From Batillaria attramentaria (Eukaryota > Mollusca > Gastropoda > Batillariidae): a DNA stretch of 64,000 nucleotides. Positions 1 through 23,926 of the stretch are shown here, in pieces. Under the pieces are notes generated by a model. It did no database searches and had not been told where the DNA came from. It saw only the letters and a list, made by a program, of their open reading frames with translations. The number at the start of each line of letters is the position of its first letter. Within the stretch, counting starts at the first letter, position 1. A program made the translations under genes and the position numbers. The DNA lies in assembly GCA_018292915.2 (NCBI GenBank), contig JACVVK020000032.1, positions 2,116,001 to 2,180,000 of the forward strand, in the 5' to 3' direction.

Positions 1-436
1 CATTTGTCTCTTTTTTTCTTTTCTTTTCTTGTTTTTTTTTTTTTTTTTTTTCAGGGTTTGTGTGACGAGATCCTTGGCTCATGATTTTGAAGTTTTATGT
101 CGGTCGAGTAGTGAAAGTTTCCCCCAGAGACATCGACATTGACTGTTGGACTGTTTGACTGCTGGCTGGATTGAAACTGAAGGGATCTGTAAATATCGGA
201 AAAGAATAAGTTGAGCCTTGTGGACAAAGTATTTGGATCATGATTTTACATTTCGATATCGATTATCATTACGTACATAAGCTGCGTGAGACTGACTGCT
301 GGTTGTACTGGTTAACACCGGTGGTTCTGTAAACATCTGAACAGAGGCATCAAAAGACTGTTGAAGTTGAGATCATTGGGAAGAATTTTGGCTGAAGGCT
401 TTGAGGTTTGGTGTAGGTAATTTTCCGAAGGGAATC
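1..436. other. No gene seen; diverged repeated motif
   Basis: A T-rich start, then TTTGACTGCTGGCTGGATTG at 150 and GACTGACTGCTGGTTGTACT at 291; a third relative lies at 1063 beyond element N. No ORF is supported. Confidence 0.5.
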
Positions 437-1046
437 ACGGGACGTGTTTACACTGGACCAAATAAGCGAACCTGGCACGCTTCGAAGCGGACCAGGCACG
501 TTTACACGAAACATTTCACCCGGGCCAGGAACCGAACCTGATAGTACATACGCATGTGAACCAGGTTCGCTTTGGATGCCAGGCCAGCATTACGTAAAAG
601 GTCAGCGCACCTTCTACAAAACTGCAGACGTAACGACGCAAACTGACCGTGGGATCATGTTTGGTGTTTATTTGACGTACCCTGTTTGGCGATCGAGTGT
701 GCTAGTCCGTAGTGACTTTTGTTGGCATGAAAAAGCGTGATTTTCGTGATTTTTGTGTTATATAGGTTCATGCCAGGCGGTCGCAAAAAGAGGCATGCTG
801 CCAGTGAAGCTGGGACTTTTTGCACAGAGCACAAGTGACGCAATGATTTGTGTGAACTGGCTCTCCGGTCTAAAGAGAAAATAGACGTGCATTACTCCAG
901 TGAGGCCTGAGCGGAAAGGAGACATTCAATTTTTTTTAAACTCCTGTGAGGTGCGTGCCTTTGAATGGTCTGTTCATGGTAGTAATTGTTTCTAGATTGA
1001 AGCATTTATAGGGGTGGCTCAGTTATAGTGTAAACGCGCTCTTAGA
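437..1046. mobile_element. TIR element N copy 1
   Basis: The ends CGTGTTTACACTGG and the complement of CGTTTACACTATAAC are inverted. The body (GGCATGAAAAAGCG..., CATGCCAGGCGGTCGCAAAAAG, TGGTCTGTTCATGGTAGTAATTG) recurs inverted at 26105-26570. A short basic frame, MPGGRKKRHAAS, is seen but no transposase. Confidence 0.6.
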
Positions 1047-1886
1047 TGCCTCATAAGACTGACTGCTGGATGGACTGAAATGGGTGGCATCGCAAAGAGC
1101 TGAATAGAATAAGCTGGAACACGGTTCCTGCATTGTCAACACACGAGCCAAGCTCAGAAGAGTAAGAACGCTGATTGGACGCCATCAACTACTTGTTACC
1201 AAGCACTGCTGCTTGCTTTGAGACAAAGAGCCATTTTCAGTGCGTTCACTCTTGATGTGTTTATTTACTGTAGTAAGCATCACCCTAGCAGGCAAAGTAA
1301 TGCGGTCGTCTCAAAGACCGTGAACTACAATTATACAATAGCTTTCACGGTCTTTGGATATCTGTTCCACGTCAGCCAGGCCTTTGATCTAACCGTAACA
1401 TAGTTCTCGACTCTCACTCTCAATCTATACCTGCTTTAGAAATTATATTGTTTCCCTGTTGCCTGTCATAATAATGTTCGCACGAGTTCATCAATGCGCA
1501 GAAGTTTCATTTCTGTATGTAGGCTGAACGCATTGTCCAAGATTTGGCGTGTCGGCCTTTTCACCATTGCACGTGGCCTGCGGTTGAAAACTGAACCCGG
1601 GCCACGGGGACCGTACAAGCTGATTTCTAATTGGTGCGTTCTTGGTGCATTGAATCTGCTCACGAGTCGTGTATACCGCGTTAGCCGCGTGACCAGTTCC
1701 CCAGTTCTTTAAAACGATTGAAAGCTATATCCGACGACTCTGTGTTGCTCAGGAGGCGTTGTTGATTTGACATACAGTTCATCGTGGTGATCGCCAGATC
1801 TGGATCTGGGATTGGCTGGAAGAAAGCGTTTGCCGGAGAAGTTGTTGACTGCAGGCTGAGACGTCCATAGCGTCGGGACATCAGGG
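1047..1886. other. No gene seen
   Basis: Ordinary high-complexity sequence. Short ORFs on both strands lack recognisable features or splice support. Confidence 0.6.
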
Positions 1887-2183
1887 TATGTATGTATGTA
1901 TGTATGTATGTATGTATGTATGTATGTATGGGGAGCCGGGGTGGTCGAACGGTAGAGCGTTGGACTTCTAATGCTCGGGTCGTGAGTTCGATCCCGGCTG
2001 GGGCCAAATATTTGTGCTGGCTTTTTCATCGTTATCCCGTCTTTGATATCACCCTATGTGGTGGAAAAGGACGTTAAACCCCCAAACACCCACCCACGCA
2101 CCCGTATGTATGTATGTATGTATGGATGTATGACTTTTTGTATGTATGTATGTATGTATGTATGTACGTACGTACGTACGTAT
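1887..2183. repeat. (TATG)n tracts around SINE-A
   Basis: (GTAT)n occurs at 1887-1929 and (TATG)n with (TACG)n at 2104-2183, on both sides of the SINE at 1930-2102. Confidence 0.85.
1930..2102 (+). mobile_element. SINE-A copy
   Basis: The tRNA-like head GGGGAGCCGGGGTGGTCGAA has A-box and GAGTTCGATCC B-box motifs. It is followed by the family body (CAAATATTTGTGCTGGC, GTGGTGGAAAAGGACGTTAAA) and CCCACCCAC. It sits within a (TATG)n tract. Confidence 0.8.
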
Positions 2184-2316
2184 TGGTATTTTTAATTATT
2201 AAGATAATATGAACGTATAAGGTGCGTTTGTACTGTTTTCTCATATAGAATTTCTTTACTTGAGTTCAAATACTGTATTTTATATTGTTCAATATCTTTA
2301 ATCCATTTCTCTCGTT

Positions 2317-2356
2317 GGAAGTCCGACGTTCTACCGTTCGGCTATCCCGGCTCCCC
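2317..2356 (-). mobile_element. SINE-A head fragment
   Basis: Only the tRNA-like first 40 bp is present, in complement (TACCGTTCGGCTATCCCGGC). Confidence 0.6.
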
Positions 2357-2449
2357 ATGAATATAGGGCCTTTAAGTTCGATTCCAGGATGGAGGGAAAG
2401 AAAGAACAAATAATTTGAGTTTGCTGCCCTCTTCTCTTGTTATCCTTTA

Positions 2450-2700
2450 TAACTGTACCCATGTTTGCTTTCCACGGTCTAGGATATCGCGTGTTGTCTT
2501 TTTCTTCAATCCGACCGGAAAAGAACACTGTAAAAACTGAACATGCAATGAGAAAAAAAAAAAGTCGTTAGCGTATGCTGTTATAATATTTTTATTGTAC
2601 CAATGTTTGCTTTCAACGGTCTAGGATATCGCGTGTTGTCTTTTTCTTCAATACGACAAAAAAAAAAAAAAAAAAACACTGTAAAAATAGATAGTGCAAA
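2450..2700. repeat. Direct duplication of about 70 bp
   Basis: GGTCTAGGATATCGCGTGTT with GTCTTTTTCTTCAAT occurs at about 2480 and 2620. Confidence 0.75.
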
Positions 2701-2786
2701 GAAAAAAACAAGTCGTATGCTGCCATTTCGAAGGCGTCCAGTAAACAGGGAAAGAACAGTAGATGTATTTTTTATCTTGGATACCA

Positions 2787-3035
2787 CACGCGCAATATCT
2801 CAAAGCAATCAGTTCCTAAGGACGAGCACTTTGAAAATCAATGCAGCCAACAGATTTTTGAAGGAGAACTCGCGCAAAATCTCAAAGCAGTCAGTTCCTA
2901 AGGACGAGGACTTTCAAAATCAATGCAACCAACAGATTTTTTAAGGAGAACTCGCGCAAAATCTCAAAACAGTCAGTTCCTAAGGACGAGGACTTTCAAA
3001 ATCAGTGCAACCAACAGATCTTTGAAGGAGAACTC
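2787..3035. repeat. 82-bp tandem repeat, three units
   Basis: Each unit runs from GCGCAAAATCTCAAAGC to GAAGGAGAACTC with few differences. Confidence 0.85.
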
Positions 3036-3437
3036 GAATGTTCGCAACTGCTTTGCAAAATATAGATTTCACCGAACTTACTGTGGACAAGTGCGTGTAA
3101 AAGAGATTATCTAACTTCAACATATAGACTAGACGCCCCAGTCGACCGTGTTTGTGTGCCTACCACTGCGGATGTAGCAGAGACACTGGACAGATGCTAG
3201 AATACCATAAGAGAGGATTTCGTTATTACAGACGTGGAGTCCAGTCTATTTCACAGTGTGCACCATTTCGTAATAATAATAATAATAATAAAATATTTAT
3301 ATAGAGTCTAACCTTATCTGAGCCCTAGGCGCTGTACATAAAATAATATTTATTTATATAAGACATAAGAAAACAGATAAACAAACACAAGACAGGTAAA
3401 ACTGACAAAACAGATAAAAACTAATAAAAACTCATAT

Positions 3438-3438
<1 letters not shown>

Positions 3439-3493
<55 letters not shown>
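3439..3493. repeat. (CA)n
   Basis: Uninterrupted dinucleotide tract; an (AAT)n run with ATATAGAGTCTAACC at 3273-3310 precedes it. Confidence 0.9.
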
Positions 3494-3495
<2 letters not shown>

Positions 3496-3684
3496 GTTCC
3501 CTGCGCACACACGCACTCACATGTAACTTTGTGACATGGAATTTTTTTTTTTTTTTGATTTTTCACCTGTTTTAAAAAATATCAGAACGAGCCATTTTGC
3601 TCATTTTGTAAGTCTTATTTCATGTATTTTTGTACTTTTCTTACGATTAATAAATCATGCTACAGCGCATCATTATTGTTATTA

Positions 3685-3882
3685 CATGTTTAATAGGACT
3701 TCCTAAGGAGGACTTTGCTGGCCAGCGTAACCCATTTACATGTAAATAAAGTTAGGCTCACACCACAGAGGCCGCGAGCGGCTGATTGCGATTGGCTAAT
3801 GGTACCCCTAACGTGCCTGATTTACATGTAAATGGGTTACGCTGCTCAGCGAAGTCCTTACGAAGTCCTACTAAACATGCCT
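3685..3882. mobile_element. Hairpin MITE G copy 1
   Basis: It has long inverted arms (CATGTTTAATAGGACTT..., GCGTAACCCATTTACATGTAAAT and complements). The central AGGTACCCCTAACGTGCC-like segment recurs in opposite orientation at 28752-28938. Confidence 0.72.
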
Positions 3883-4000
3883 AGTAGTAGAAGTAGTAGT
3901 AACAGTGGAAGTAGTAGTAGTAGTAGTGGAAGTAGTAGGAGAGGAAATAGGAGTAGCAAGCTAAGCTAAACTAAGATAGGTCTTGTTGTCCCCAAGTAGT

Positions 4001-4002
<2 letters not shown>

Positions 4003-4094
<92 letters not shown>
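4003..4094. repeat. (CA)n upstream of gene A
   Basis: About 45 units, ending about 87 bp before the gene A ATG. A (TAG)n-like stretch lies at 3885-3950. Confidence 0.9.
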
Positions 4095-4096
<2 letters not shown>

Positions 4097-4180
4097 TACA
4101 TTCAAAGTTTGGTGTTAATATGAATGCTAATCCAGGTGTTCATTCTATGAAAATCTTCTCCTCAGAACAGCGTCGTCAAA

Positions 4181-15719
<11,539 letters not shown>

Positions 15720-16016
15720 GCTTGAGAAAGTTGAGGATTCGTCCGGGATTTGTTTGTGTACACGTGTTTGGAAACAAGAGACAACCAGTAAAATCGATTT
15801 TATCCGTAGACTGACGTCGTGGGTAACCCATTCAAATGAACATTTCATGTATCTCACTTAATACTGAAATCCACTTTGTGACCCACTATCCCAAACATTT
15901 AACTGGCTCTTCGTGACTCATTCGTGAATTCAAAATAGGACATTACATGTATCTCACTCAATATTATATCATACACGTAATTGGAAACGAGAGACAACCA
16001 GTAGTCTTGATGCATC
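15720..16016 (+). other. Gene A 3' flank
   Basis: It begins after the TGA and contains two similar segments (GGAAACAAGAGACAACCAGTA at 15770 and GGAAACGAGAGACAACCAGT at 15981). No AATAAA is present. Confidence 0.5.
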
Positions 16017-16381
16017 AGAATCAGTCATTTGGTTCACAATAATCGTAGCACCTGAAACCGTTATGGTGACATTGGCCAGCGTATATGTTGTTCTAGAAGT
16101 GTACCGCGTACTGACCAGACGGCGTTATCTGGTTGCGGACTGAGGACCAGCTAGACGAGGCTGACTGGTGGCTATTTTTTTTTTTAAATTGTCGAGTCCA
16201 AGTCTGTTCAGGAACGGACCGTAGGGTCAAAGAAAGACGTATTTTTCTTCTATTAGAAGCCACAAAGTCGCGAAAACGGTCGCGATGGTCAAATGAAACA
16301 TTAACAGCCTTTTATCCGGCAAATAGCATTAGAGCTTCGAAAGAGGCAGTTTCCGTCTCAGCAGCGTTACGAGCACACAGG
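16017..16381 (+). repeat. Interspersed repeat X copy 1
   Basis: It shares GTAGCACCTGAAACCGTT, GGTTGCGGACTGAGGACCAGCTAG and AGCTTCGAAAGAGGCAGTTT with 40070-40660. It has no MITE F insertion and so serves as the empty site. Confidence 0.65.
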
Positions 16382-16812
16382 CTTGAAAGACCTAAGCTCC
16401 CAACAAAAAGTTTTCCGAAGTGTGAAAACAATTTACGGAGTCGACCGTGCAAGCAAGCACAGTCAACTCTGTCACAGTTGCAGAGTTTTCAGCGTCCCTG
16501 AAACCCCCAATAACAGCCAAGGGCAGGCTGATTTCACAGCTCAGTTTGCGTTTTGACACTGAGCGAGAAAGATCGTGCAGCACTCAACATCCGCTAGACA
16601 CTGTAGCGATGTGACTCGCTCACTGACCAAAAGCCAAATAAAGTCACGGCAAATTCGTGCTCTGGTTTAATAAGGGTCCCCGAAGCGCTGAAAACTCTGC
16701 AACTGTGACAGAGTTGCCTGGATTATGCGCAGTCGAAGGAGTCGCCGTTTAAAAAAAAAAAAAAAACCGCAATGTTTGCGGCTTTTTGCTGAGATTGCAG
16801 ACCTTTAAGGAG
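16382..16812. mobile_element. MITE-like element E copy 1
   Basis: The ends resemble TTAAAGGTCTGCAATCTC in inverted orientation. An inner inverted pair (ACTCTGTCACAGTTGCAGAG and its complement) bounds the core. The same core recurs at 39647-40068 and, inverted, at 57053-57461. Confidence 0.65.
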
Positions 16813-17084
16813 ACACCACTTCAGAAACTGCACAAGATGTCAATGGATTAGCTTACTAATATTTCACACTAGCGTAGGATCGTAAAATATTTTACTGCTG
16901 CCGCATATTTCATTCCAGCATTGTTGTATCATTGTAGTTATTCTCCCTCCTGAAAAATAATAGAATACTTCATCTTTCACCCAGCGGTTGGCTGTGTTAT
17001 TATACTACAAATCATTATTAATAATAAAAATTAATTTCCAGGTGTGATTCGCTTTTGTTCTTTATTTTCATTATTGTTGTATCG

Positions 17085-17700
17085 ATCCTTTTCGATCTGT
17101 CAACTTTGGGGTTAGTGAAACAGGGCGCGTTGCAAATAATAATAATAATAATAATGAGTATTGTATAGGCGCTTTACCCAATTTCGCGAATCGGCTCAAA
17201 GCGCCGCGAACTGAACCCAACACGCACGCTGACGTGAATCACACGCATTCTCTCACACACTGGACATAAACACATTACAATCACGTGGTGCGAAGGGTCA
17301 GCTCAGCTATTTAAATTTCGGAATTTAGAATTGCATTCATTTTTTTTTCTTTCATTTTGGTGGGCTGAACATTCCCAAAGCAGAGGAAGAGGAAGCCGGA
17401 GTACCCGGAGAGAACCCCCGACAATCGGCCTGAATGAACGGTGCCACATACGAGAAGGAAAAATTCTTTGCCCCGTGTGGGACTCGAACCCCCTGACCTC
17501 TCGCATTGGTGACAAGTCTCCTAACCACTAGACCGCCGACCGCCCCGGCTGTATTGTAACTGCATTTGTAACATGATATTCCCAACGATTTTCACTTTTG
17601 TTTTCTCAACCCTATTCGATCTGTCAACTTTAGGGTTAGTGAAACTGAGCGCATTGCAAATAATGAAATATTGTATTTGTAACATAATATTTCCAACGAT
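17085..17700. repeat. Direct duplication flanking a SINE-C
   Basis: TTCGATCTGTCAACTTTGGG with GTTAGTGAAAC and GCAAATAAT recurs at 17607-17665. A third, shorter echo (TAACATAATATTTCCAACG) follows. Confidence 0.7.
17137..17546 (-). mobile_element. SINE-C copy, full length
   Basis: On the minus strand the head has GGTCTAGTGGTTAGGAGAC and GGGTTCGAGTCCC, and the tail GCGCCTATACAATACTC then (ATT)n. Confidence 0.8.
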
Positions 17701-18089
17701 ATGCGACACTTTTACTGATTGATCCTGGGATTAATTATACAAGCCTACGCAATAGACGGTTTTAACATCATTTTCGAAAACCTTTATCGAGTTCATCGTA
17801 AAATACACAGCACATTAGATGCGCATGAATTTTTCATTTCAGGCCATTGCCTTCACGCGCTCTTCTTGCAGAAGGTTTTCAGTCCTGTTCATGAGTCCCT
17901 GGAATAGCGCATGAATATTGAATGTTCCCTCCTGGCTCCCTGCGTACTCAGTTCTCGCACGGGCGCGTTCTGGACCCATCGGCGGATAAGCACAGGTTGA
18001 TGCATCGAGTGTCCATGCCCAGAGAACGGCCGGTGTGTTTCAGTATGCAGACAGTGGTCGTAGGCTGGGTAATTGTGGCGTCGCAGTCC

Positions 18090-18494
<405 letters not shown>

Positions 18495-18875
18495 CTGAAC
18501 GACACTACCCTAATAAAGCAGTAGAAAAAAAAAATGTATACAAATCTTTACAAACCAAAACTTAGTCAACCATAAAAAGATTTCCTGACCACAGTGAGTG
18601 GTGACGTATGTTTCTGCGTCAGGTGTTTGTTCTAAGGTGAAGGGCTAGCGGACTGCGCGCGCAGACTGTCGCTATAATTAAAATGATAGTGTACTCATTA
18701 ACTTTGACCAACCGGTTTCTTGTCTTTTTCACCACGGGTTCATGTACGCTGAGTCTAACAACCAGAACACGTGTGTTTGCGGAGGAACTGGGCCATGAAA
18801 TGACGTATGTGGAGGGCACTGAACTTTCGGAAGAGTCTCCAGAGTAAAAGTTTCGGAAAAGTCTCCTGCTGCACT

Positions 18876-19220
18876 ACTACTACTGCTGCTATTACTACTA
18901 CTACTATTGCTACTACTGCTACTAGTATTACTACTACGGCTACTACTACTACTACTACTACTACTACTGCTACTGCTACTACTACTACTACTACTGTTAC
19001 GGCTACTACTACTACTGCTACTACGGCTACTACTACTACTGCTGCTACTACTGCTACTACTACTACTACGGCGGCTACTACTATTACAGATACTACCACT
19101 ACTGCTACTACTGCTACTACTACTACTACTTCTACTGCTGCTACTACTGCTACTGCTACTACTACTACCGCGGCTACTACTATTACGGCTACTACCACTA
19201 CTACTACTACTACTACTAGA
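18876..19220. repeat. Imperfect (CTA)n trinucleotide tract
   Basis: About 345 bp of ACT triplets with G and CGG interruptions. Every frame is open, giving poly-Thr, poly-Leu or poly-Ser. Confidence 0.9.
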
Positions 19221-19531
19221 AATAACACTTATAGGGTGCCTATCCCTGTAGACCAAGCTCTAAGAGCCTTACAATCTTAGGACAGTAAAATAAAATGAAG
19301 TAAAAAAAAACAAAAAAAAAACAATGCATTCTCTCAACTTTCACCGGACGAATAGCAACTTACAAAGTAAAAAAGCAAAGACTAAGAACAGAAAACGTAG
19401 GTGAAATGAAAAAAAAAAAGACCACCAGAGACAAAGCGCAAATGAATTAAAACTAAGAAAAAATTAACACCATGAAGATATGATAAAACAAAACACAAGT
19501 GAAATAAAATGATTATATAAACGAATAAACG

Positions 19532-19706
19532 AGGGTGGATGGGTGTTTTAGAGCTTACCGTCCTTTTCCACCACATTTGGGTAAATATCCAAGGCTCGGC
19601 AACGACAAAAAGGCCAGCAGAAGTATTTGGCCCCAGCCCGGATTCGAACTCACAACCCGAGCATTGAAAGTCCAGGGCTCTACCGCTCGACTTTGCCGAC
19701 TTCCCT
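19532..19706 (-). mobile_element. SINE-A copy, diverged
   Basis: The body and B-box complement (GATTCGAACTCACAACCC) are recognisable, with several changes in the head. Confidence 0.7.
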
Positions 19707-19825
19707 TGATACAATACCAAAAGGCTCAAATAACGCCTAGAGAAGAAAAAAAAATTAAATTGTATTCGCTTATCTCGCCGAACCTGAGGGACGGTCACGA
19801 TGTCTTTTTGTCAATCCACGCGCGT

Positions 19826-19828
<3 letters not shown>

Positions 19829-19901
<73 letters not shown>
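19829..19901. repeat. (CA)n
   Basis: Uninterrupted. Confidence 0.9.
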
Positions 19902-19903
<2 letters not shown>

Positions 19904-19914
19904 TCGAACAGTCA

Positions 19915-20060
19915 AATATACGACTGTTGTTACATTACTTTGGGCGCTCAGTGTAGTCGCCGCGTCATCGAGTACGCTTCTGTCGGTTCAGTGCCAGCAT
20001 TACAGACGCTGTCACTGTCCAGGTGTCTAAGTGGTATGGCAATAGATACCACGAAAACAG
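19915..20060 (+). repeat. Unclassified interspersed repeat, copy 1
   Basis: CGCCGCGTCATCGAGTACGC and CAGTGCCAGCATTACAGACG recur in complement at 43950-44115. One frame reads RRVIEYASVGSVPALQTLSL in both copies. Confidence 0.6.
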
Positions 20061-20126
20061 CTCAGAACGACCTGTGAGCAAAAAAAAAAAAAAAAGGTAC
20101 ATGTAGCTTTAGCCCCTTGAAACCTT

Positions 20127-20893
20127 CAAACACCTAGCGACCCTCCTTCAAACACCTACCCGCCCTCCTTCAAACACCTAGCGACCCTCCTTCAAAAACC
20201 TACCCGCCCTCCTTCAAACACCTAGCGACCCTCCTTCAAACACCTACCCGCCCTCCTTCAAACACCTAGCGACCCTCCTTCAAACACCTACCCGCCCTCC
20301 TTCAAACACCTAGCCACCCTCCTTCAAACACCTACCCGCCCTCCTTCAAACACCTAGCGACCCTCTTTCAAACACCTACCCGCCCTCCTTCAAACACCTA
20401 GCCACCCTCCTTCAAACACCTACCCGCCCTCCTTCAAACACCTAGCGACCCTCCTTCAAACACCTACCCACCCTCCTTCAAACACCTAGCGACCCTCCTT
20501 CAAACACCTAGCCACCCTCCTTCAAACACCTACCCGCCCTCCTTCAAACACCTAGCCACCCTCCTTCAAACACCTAGCCACCCTCCTTCAAACACCTACC
20601 CGCCCTCCTTCAAACACCTAGCCACCCTCCTTCAAACACCTACCCGCCCTCCTTCAAACACCTAGCCACCCTCCTTCAAACACCTACCCACCCTCCTTCA
20701 AACACCTACCCACCCTCCTTCAAACACCTAGCCACCCTCCTTCAAACACCTAGCCACCCTCCTTCAAACACCTAGCCACCCTCCTTCAAACACCTACCCA
20801 CCCTCCTTCAAACACCTAGCCACCCTCCTTCAAACACCTACCCACCCTCCTTCAAACACCTACCCACCCTCCTTCAAACACCTACCCACCCTC
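20127..20893. repeat. 22-bp minisatellite, about 35 units
   Basis: The unit is CTTCAAACACCTANCNNCCCTC. Two types, AGCGACC/AGCCACC and ACCCGCC/ACCCACC, alternate strictly for the first 16 or so units (a 44-bp higher-order unit), then the order becomes irregular. Confidence 0.93.
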
Positions 20894-22083
20894 ACTAAAT
20901 CCGTTGGGAAGACAACCGGATGAAAACCGGGAATCCTCGTGTTACTGTGTTAAACCTTACGCCCTCGTCATGCAAACACACTGCAGGTTAGATCCCGTCC
21001 GCACGGCAGCGCATCGCCGCCCAGTTGGGTAATATCAATCGAAGGTCCTGTTATCACGCGAGGCCTGAAACCCAAGGGGTTTGCACTCATCCCACGTTAG
21101 GTGCCATCACGTACTCACTCCATAGTCTCGCCAGGCCACTCCACAACGCCCAGGCATTTTTTTACGTCCACCTACATAACCGCTTTTGGACTGCCTCCTG
21201 CCGTCCGAGTGGGTGTTGCTTTGTTTTTGAAGCAATTACTAGCGATCGGTTTCTTGGTCGAAGAGATACTGGTTCAACCCGTTGTGGCGATTGTTCTTGC
21301 GCGAAGAGATACTGGTCCAACCGTGGTTGCAAATTGTCTTAGAGCAAAGTGATACTTTTGTTCCATCATTGTTGTCAATCAACGAACGATCTTCGTGGGG
21401 GTTTGTGTCTTTCCAGTGCACAAGAGCTTTTGTCCGGTCGGTGTAATTTTTTGCGCTCGGTGTAAAAATAGCTTGTAGTGTCTGAACGACACCTGTTGAG
21501 AATTTTAGTGGAGGGGCGTTCCAGTGTGGGGCACCGTCTATTGCATCGCGTCGAAGCAGAAGCTGCTTGGTTTGTGCCATCCACACACCATCAGACGTAA
21601 GTATCCACGTTTGTGTTCTGTATATTTTAAGTCTGTTTAATTTAATATCTGTACATATACAGTTATATCTACATTCTGTTTTCTCTTTCCTTTGCACTTG
21701 CAGGTGTGTTTTTGATATCTTTCATTGTATTATCAGAAGAAGTCTGGAAAATTGGAATTGTTTGTGTAATCGTATTTATATAGTATGTTTGAAATCTGTA
21801 TGCCTGTATGCCTGTACTCCCCTCACGACTATGCTATTGTCTTCTTCCTTGCGTTTTGTTTTATTTGGAGTTGGGATAATTATGTTTGAAGATAATGCTT
21901 TGCTCAAGGACAGGAGCAGGCTGCTCAAATTTCTTTTCAGTGGGACAAAAATCTTTTTTCTGCTCCATCGAATAAAATCATATTTTCTGATGTTTTCTGT
22001 GGGTTTAAATATACAGTTTTGCAATTCTTGGTTACACGTATTGTTTTCCACGATTACGTGTGTGCGGGTTTTTTCCCCCTGCA
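20894..22083. other. No coding gene seen; candidate intron inside
   Basis: Three degenerate copies of GAAGAGATACTGGTTCAACC lie at 21258-21360. A consensus intron is at 21597-21703. The frames do not show a protein family. Confidence 0.5.
21597..21703 (+). other. Consensus-quality short intron without a coding context
   Basis: CAGAC|GTAAGTATCC at 21597 and a pyrimidine-rich TTTCCTTTGCACTTGCAG ending 21703 form a textbook 107-bp intron on the + strand. The joined frames meet stops soon after, so this may belong to a noncoding transcript or a 3' UTR, or be chance. Confidence 0.3.
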
Positions 22084-22172
22084 TCATCATCATCATCATC
22101 ATCATCATCATAGGCGTCCGTCGTCGTCGTCATCGTCGTCGTCGTCGTCGTCGTCATCATCATCAGCAGCAG
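22084..22172. repeat. (CAT)n(CGT)n trinucleotide tract
   Basis: ATC triplets change to GTC and back to ATC and AGC. Confidence 0.85.
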
Positions 22173-22768
22173 CATCAACTTTTGCTTATTAGGTCCCGCC
22201 GACCACCACCGACCAGTGTCAGATTCATTGTTAAATATTTTTACACCCTTTAAACTTTCCAAAGTAAGTTTACAGCCCTAAGATAGCCAAACCGCAATAC
22301 GATAAATTAGGTATCGAGCGGAACAGATAGATATTAAACATGTTGCATAGTAAAACTGTTGATCAAAGTTAAGTCGTCACTTTCTATTATCGCGTGATTT
22401 ACTGAGTAAATCATACCACATCCTAGGCACCAAGATGGTGGTTCTTCTTTGACAAAAAAAGTAATGGGAAACGTAGCAATGCCCCGTATGTAACCGGGCC
22501 GAGATGGTCTCCTTTCTGCGAAGGACAGCAGAGGGAACTGGAGTATCTCGCTCAGGCTCGATCGTTTGGGAGTTTGTATTAAATTTTTGTAAGTTCAACA
22601 ATGTACCTCTACTTCTTCAAGAATAAGTTCTGTACTAACTAACTTTCGGCACTTGCACCAGCGCCAGTGGTATGAGGTGATGGTATTTTATGTCTCAGTT
22701 TTAGGATATTTGATGTTAGTCAAAACTCACTTGCTCTCAGGCCAACAGCAGCAATGTGGGACTGACAG

Positions 22769-22856
<88 letters not shown>

Positions 22857-23366
22857 ATTGTTCTCTCAGGCATTATTTTCATGCCATATATTTTTCGTAA
22901 CCTTTTGCGGCCATGTTGAGAAGATGACTGGTAACGTCTAACTTGGGAATTCAGCCAATATGGTGTAATTGTATGTTCGTCTTTAACACGTTTATATGCT
23001 AAATTCAACCTTCAAACTTTCACAGAATTTGTACTGGTTGTTAAGGGACCCGCAAATGCAGTAATCTTAAGATCTTAAATTCGATGAAATTGAACCCCGT
23101 CAAACAAAGGAGCGAAAGTGATTGTAAGCAGATATAAACAAACAAAAAAGTAAAACGAAGAACCACTCATCTTGTAACCAATTACATGTGTGTGTATATG
23201 TGTGGAAAAAATTTGTTGTCATGTGTTTGTTAGAGTTATGTCCCTTTTTTCCTTGTCAGTCCTGATGAACGCACAATGCCAAAACGTCAACGTGTAAACT
23301 GTGAATTGTATCTTATAAGATAAGTGGTTCCTATTTTGTCCTTGTTTGTTGCTTCTAGTTGAACCG
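22173..23366. other. No gene seen
   Basis: Mixed sequence around one (GT)n tract, with AT-rich stretches and no supported ORF. Confidence 0.6.
22774..22853. repeat. (GT)n
   Basis: Uninterrupted. Confidence 0.9.
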
Positions 23367-23399
23367 CCGTTGTTGTTGTTGTTGTTGTTGTTGCTAGTT

Positions 23400-23473
<74 letters not shown>

Positions 23474-23474
23474 C
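23367..23474. repeat. (TTG)n
   Basis: About 34 GTT units with one interruption (CTAGTT). Confidence 0.9.
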
Positions 23475-23750
23475 TGTGTTTTGTCTCTTTTTTATTTTCT
23501 CGAAAGTGGATGAGGACGCTATCCCCTTTTTGTTGAAAGGGGAAGATCTCCCCTTGGTATGTACTTTGTCATGAGCCGTTTGCGGTCGCACATTTCTTAA
23601 TCTCGTGCGTGGATCTTGTCGAGATTCGCGTAAAACATTACTGTGCAGATTCTTTGAAGCTGATGTTCCGGGATGTTCTCCCTAACAGCATCTTTAGCTT
23701 CTTGAAAGAGTCAACTCTGTTCTATAAAATTAAGACACCTCAAGTAATAC

Positions 23751-23926
23751 TGGTGGGTGGGTGGGTGTTTGGGGGTTTAACGTCCTTTTCCACCACATAC
23801 GGGTGATATCAAAGACGGGGCAACGATGAAAAAGCCAGTACAAATATTTGGCCCCAGCCGGGATACAAACTCACGACCCGAGCATTAGAAGTCCAACGCT
23901 CTACCATTCGGCCAACCCGGCTCCCC
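23751..23926 (-). mobile_element. SINE-A copy with 12-bp TSD
   Basis: CTCAAGTAATAC is repeated exactly at 23739-23750 and 23927-23938. Confidence 0.85.

Noticed and set aside
1930..2005. Genuine tRNA gene
   Set aside because: A and B boxes are present, but the same head recurs about twenty times with a common body and TSDs, and no good cloverleaf acceptor pairing is seen; it is a SINE.
18729..19280. Long poly-Ser/Thr/Leu/Val open frames on both strands
   Set aside because: They are translations of an imperfect CTA trinucleotide tract with every frame open.
20127..20893. Evenly spaced short repeats resembling a CRISPR array
   Set aside because: There are no unique spacers; units are directly contiguous 22-mers in a eukaryotic genome, so it is a minisatellite.
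21239..21697. 152-residue frame on the minus strand
   Set aside because: No domain or signal peptide, the start is not a good ATG context, and part lies over a degenerate direct repeat.
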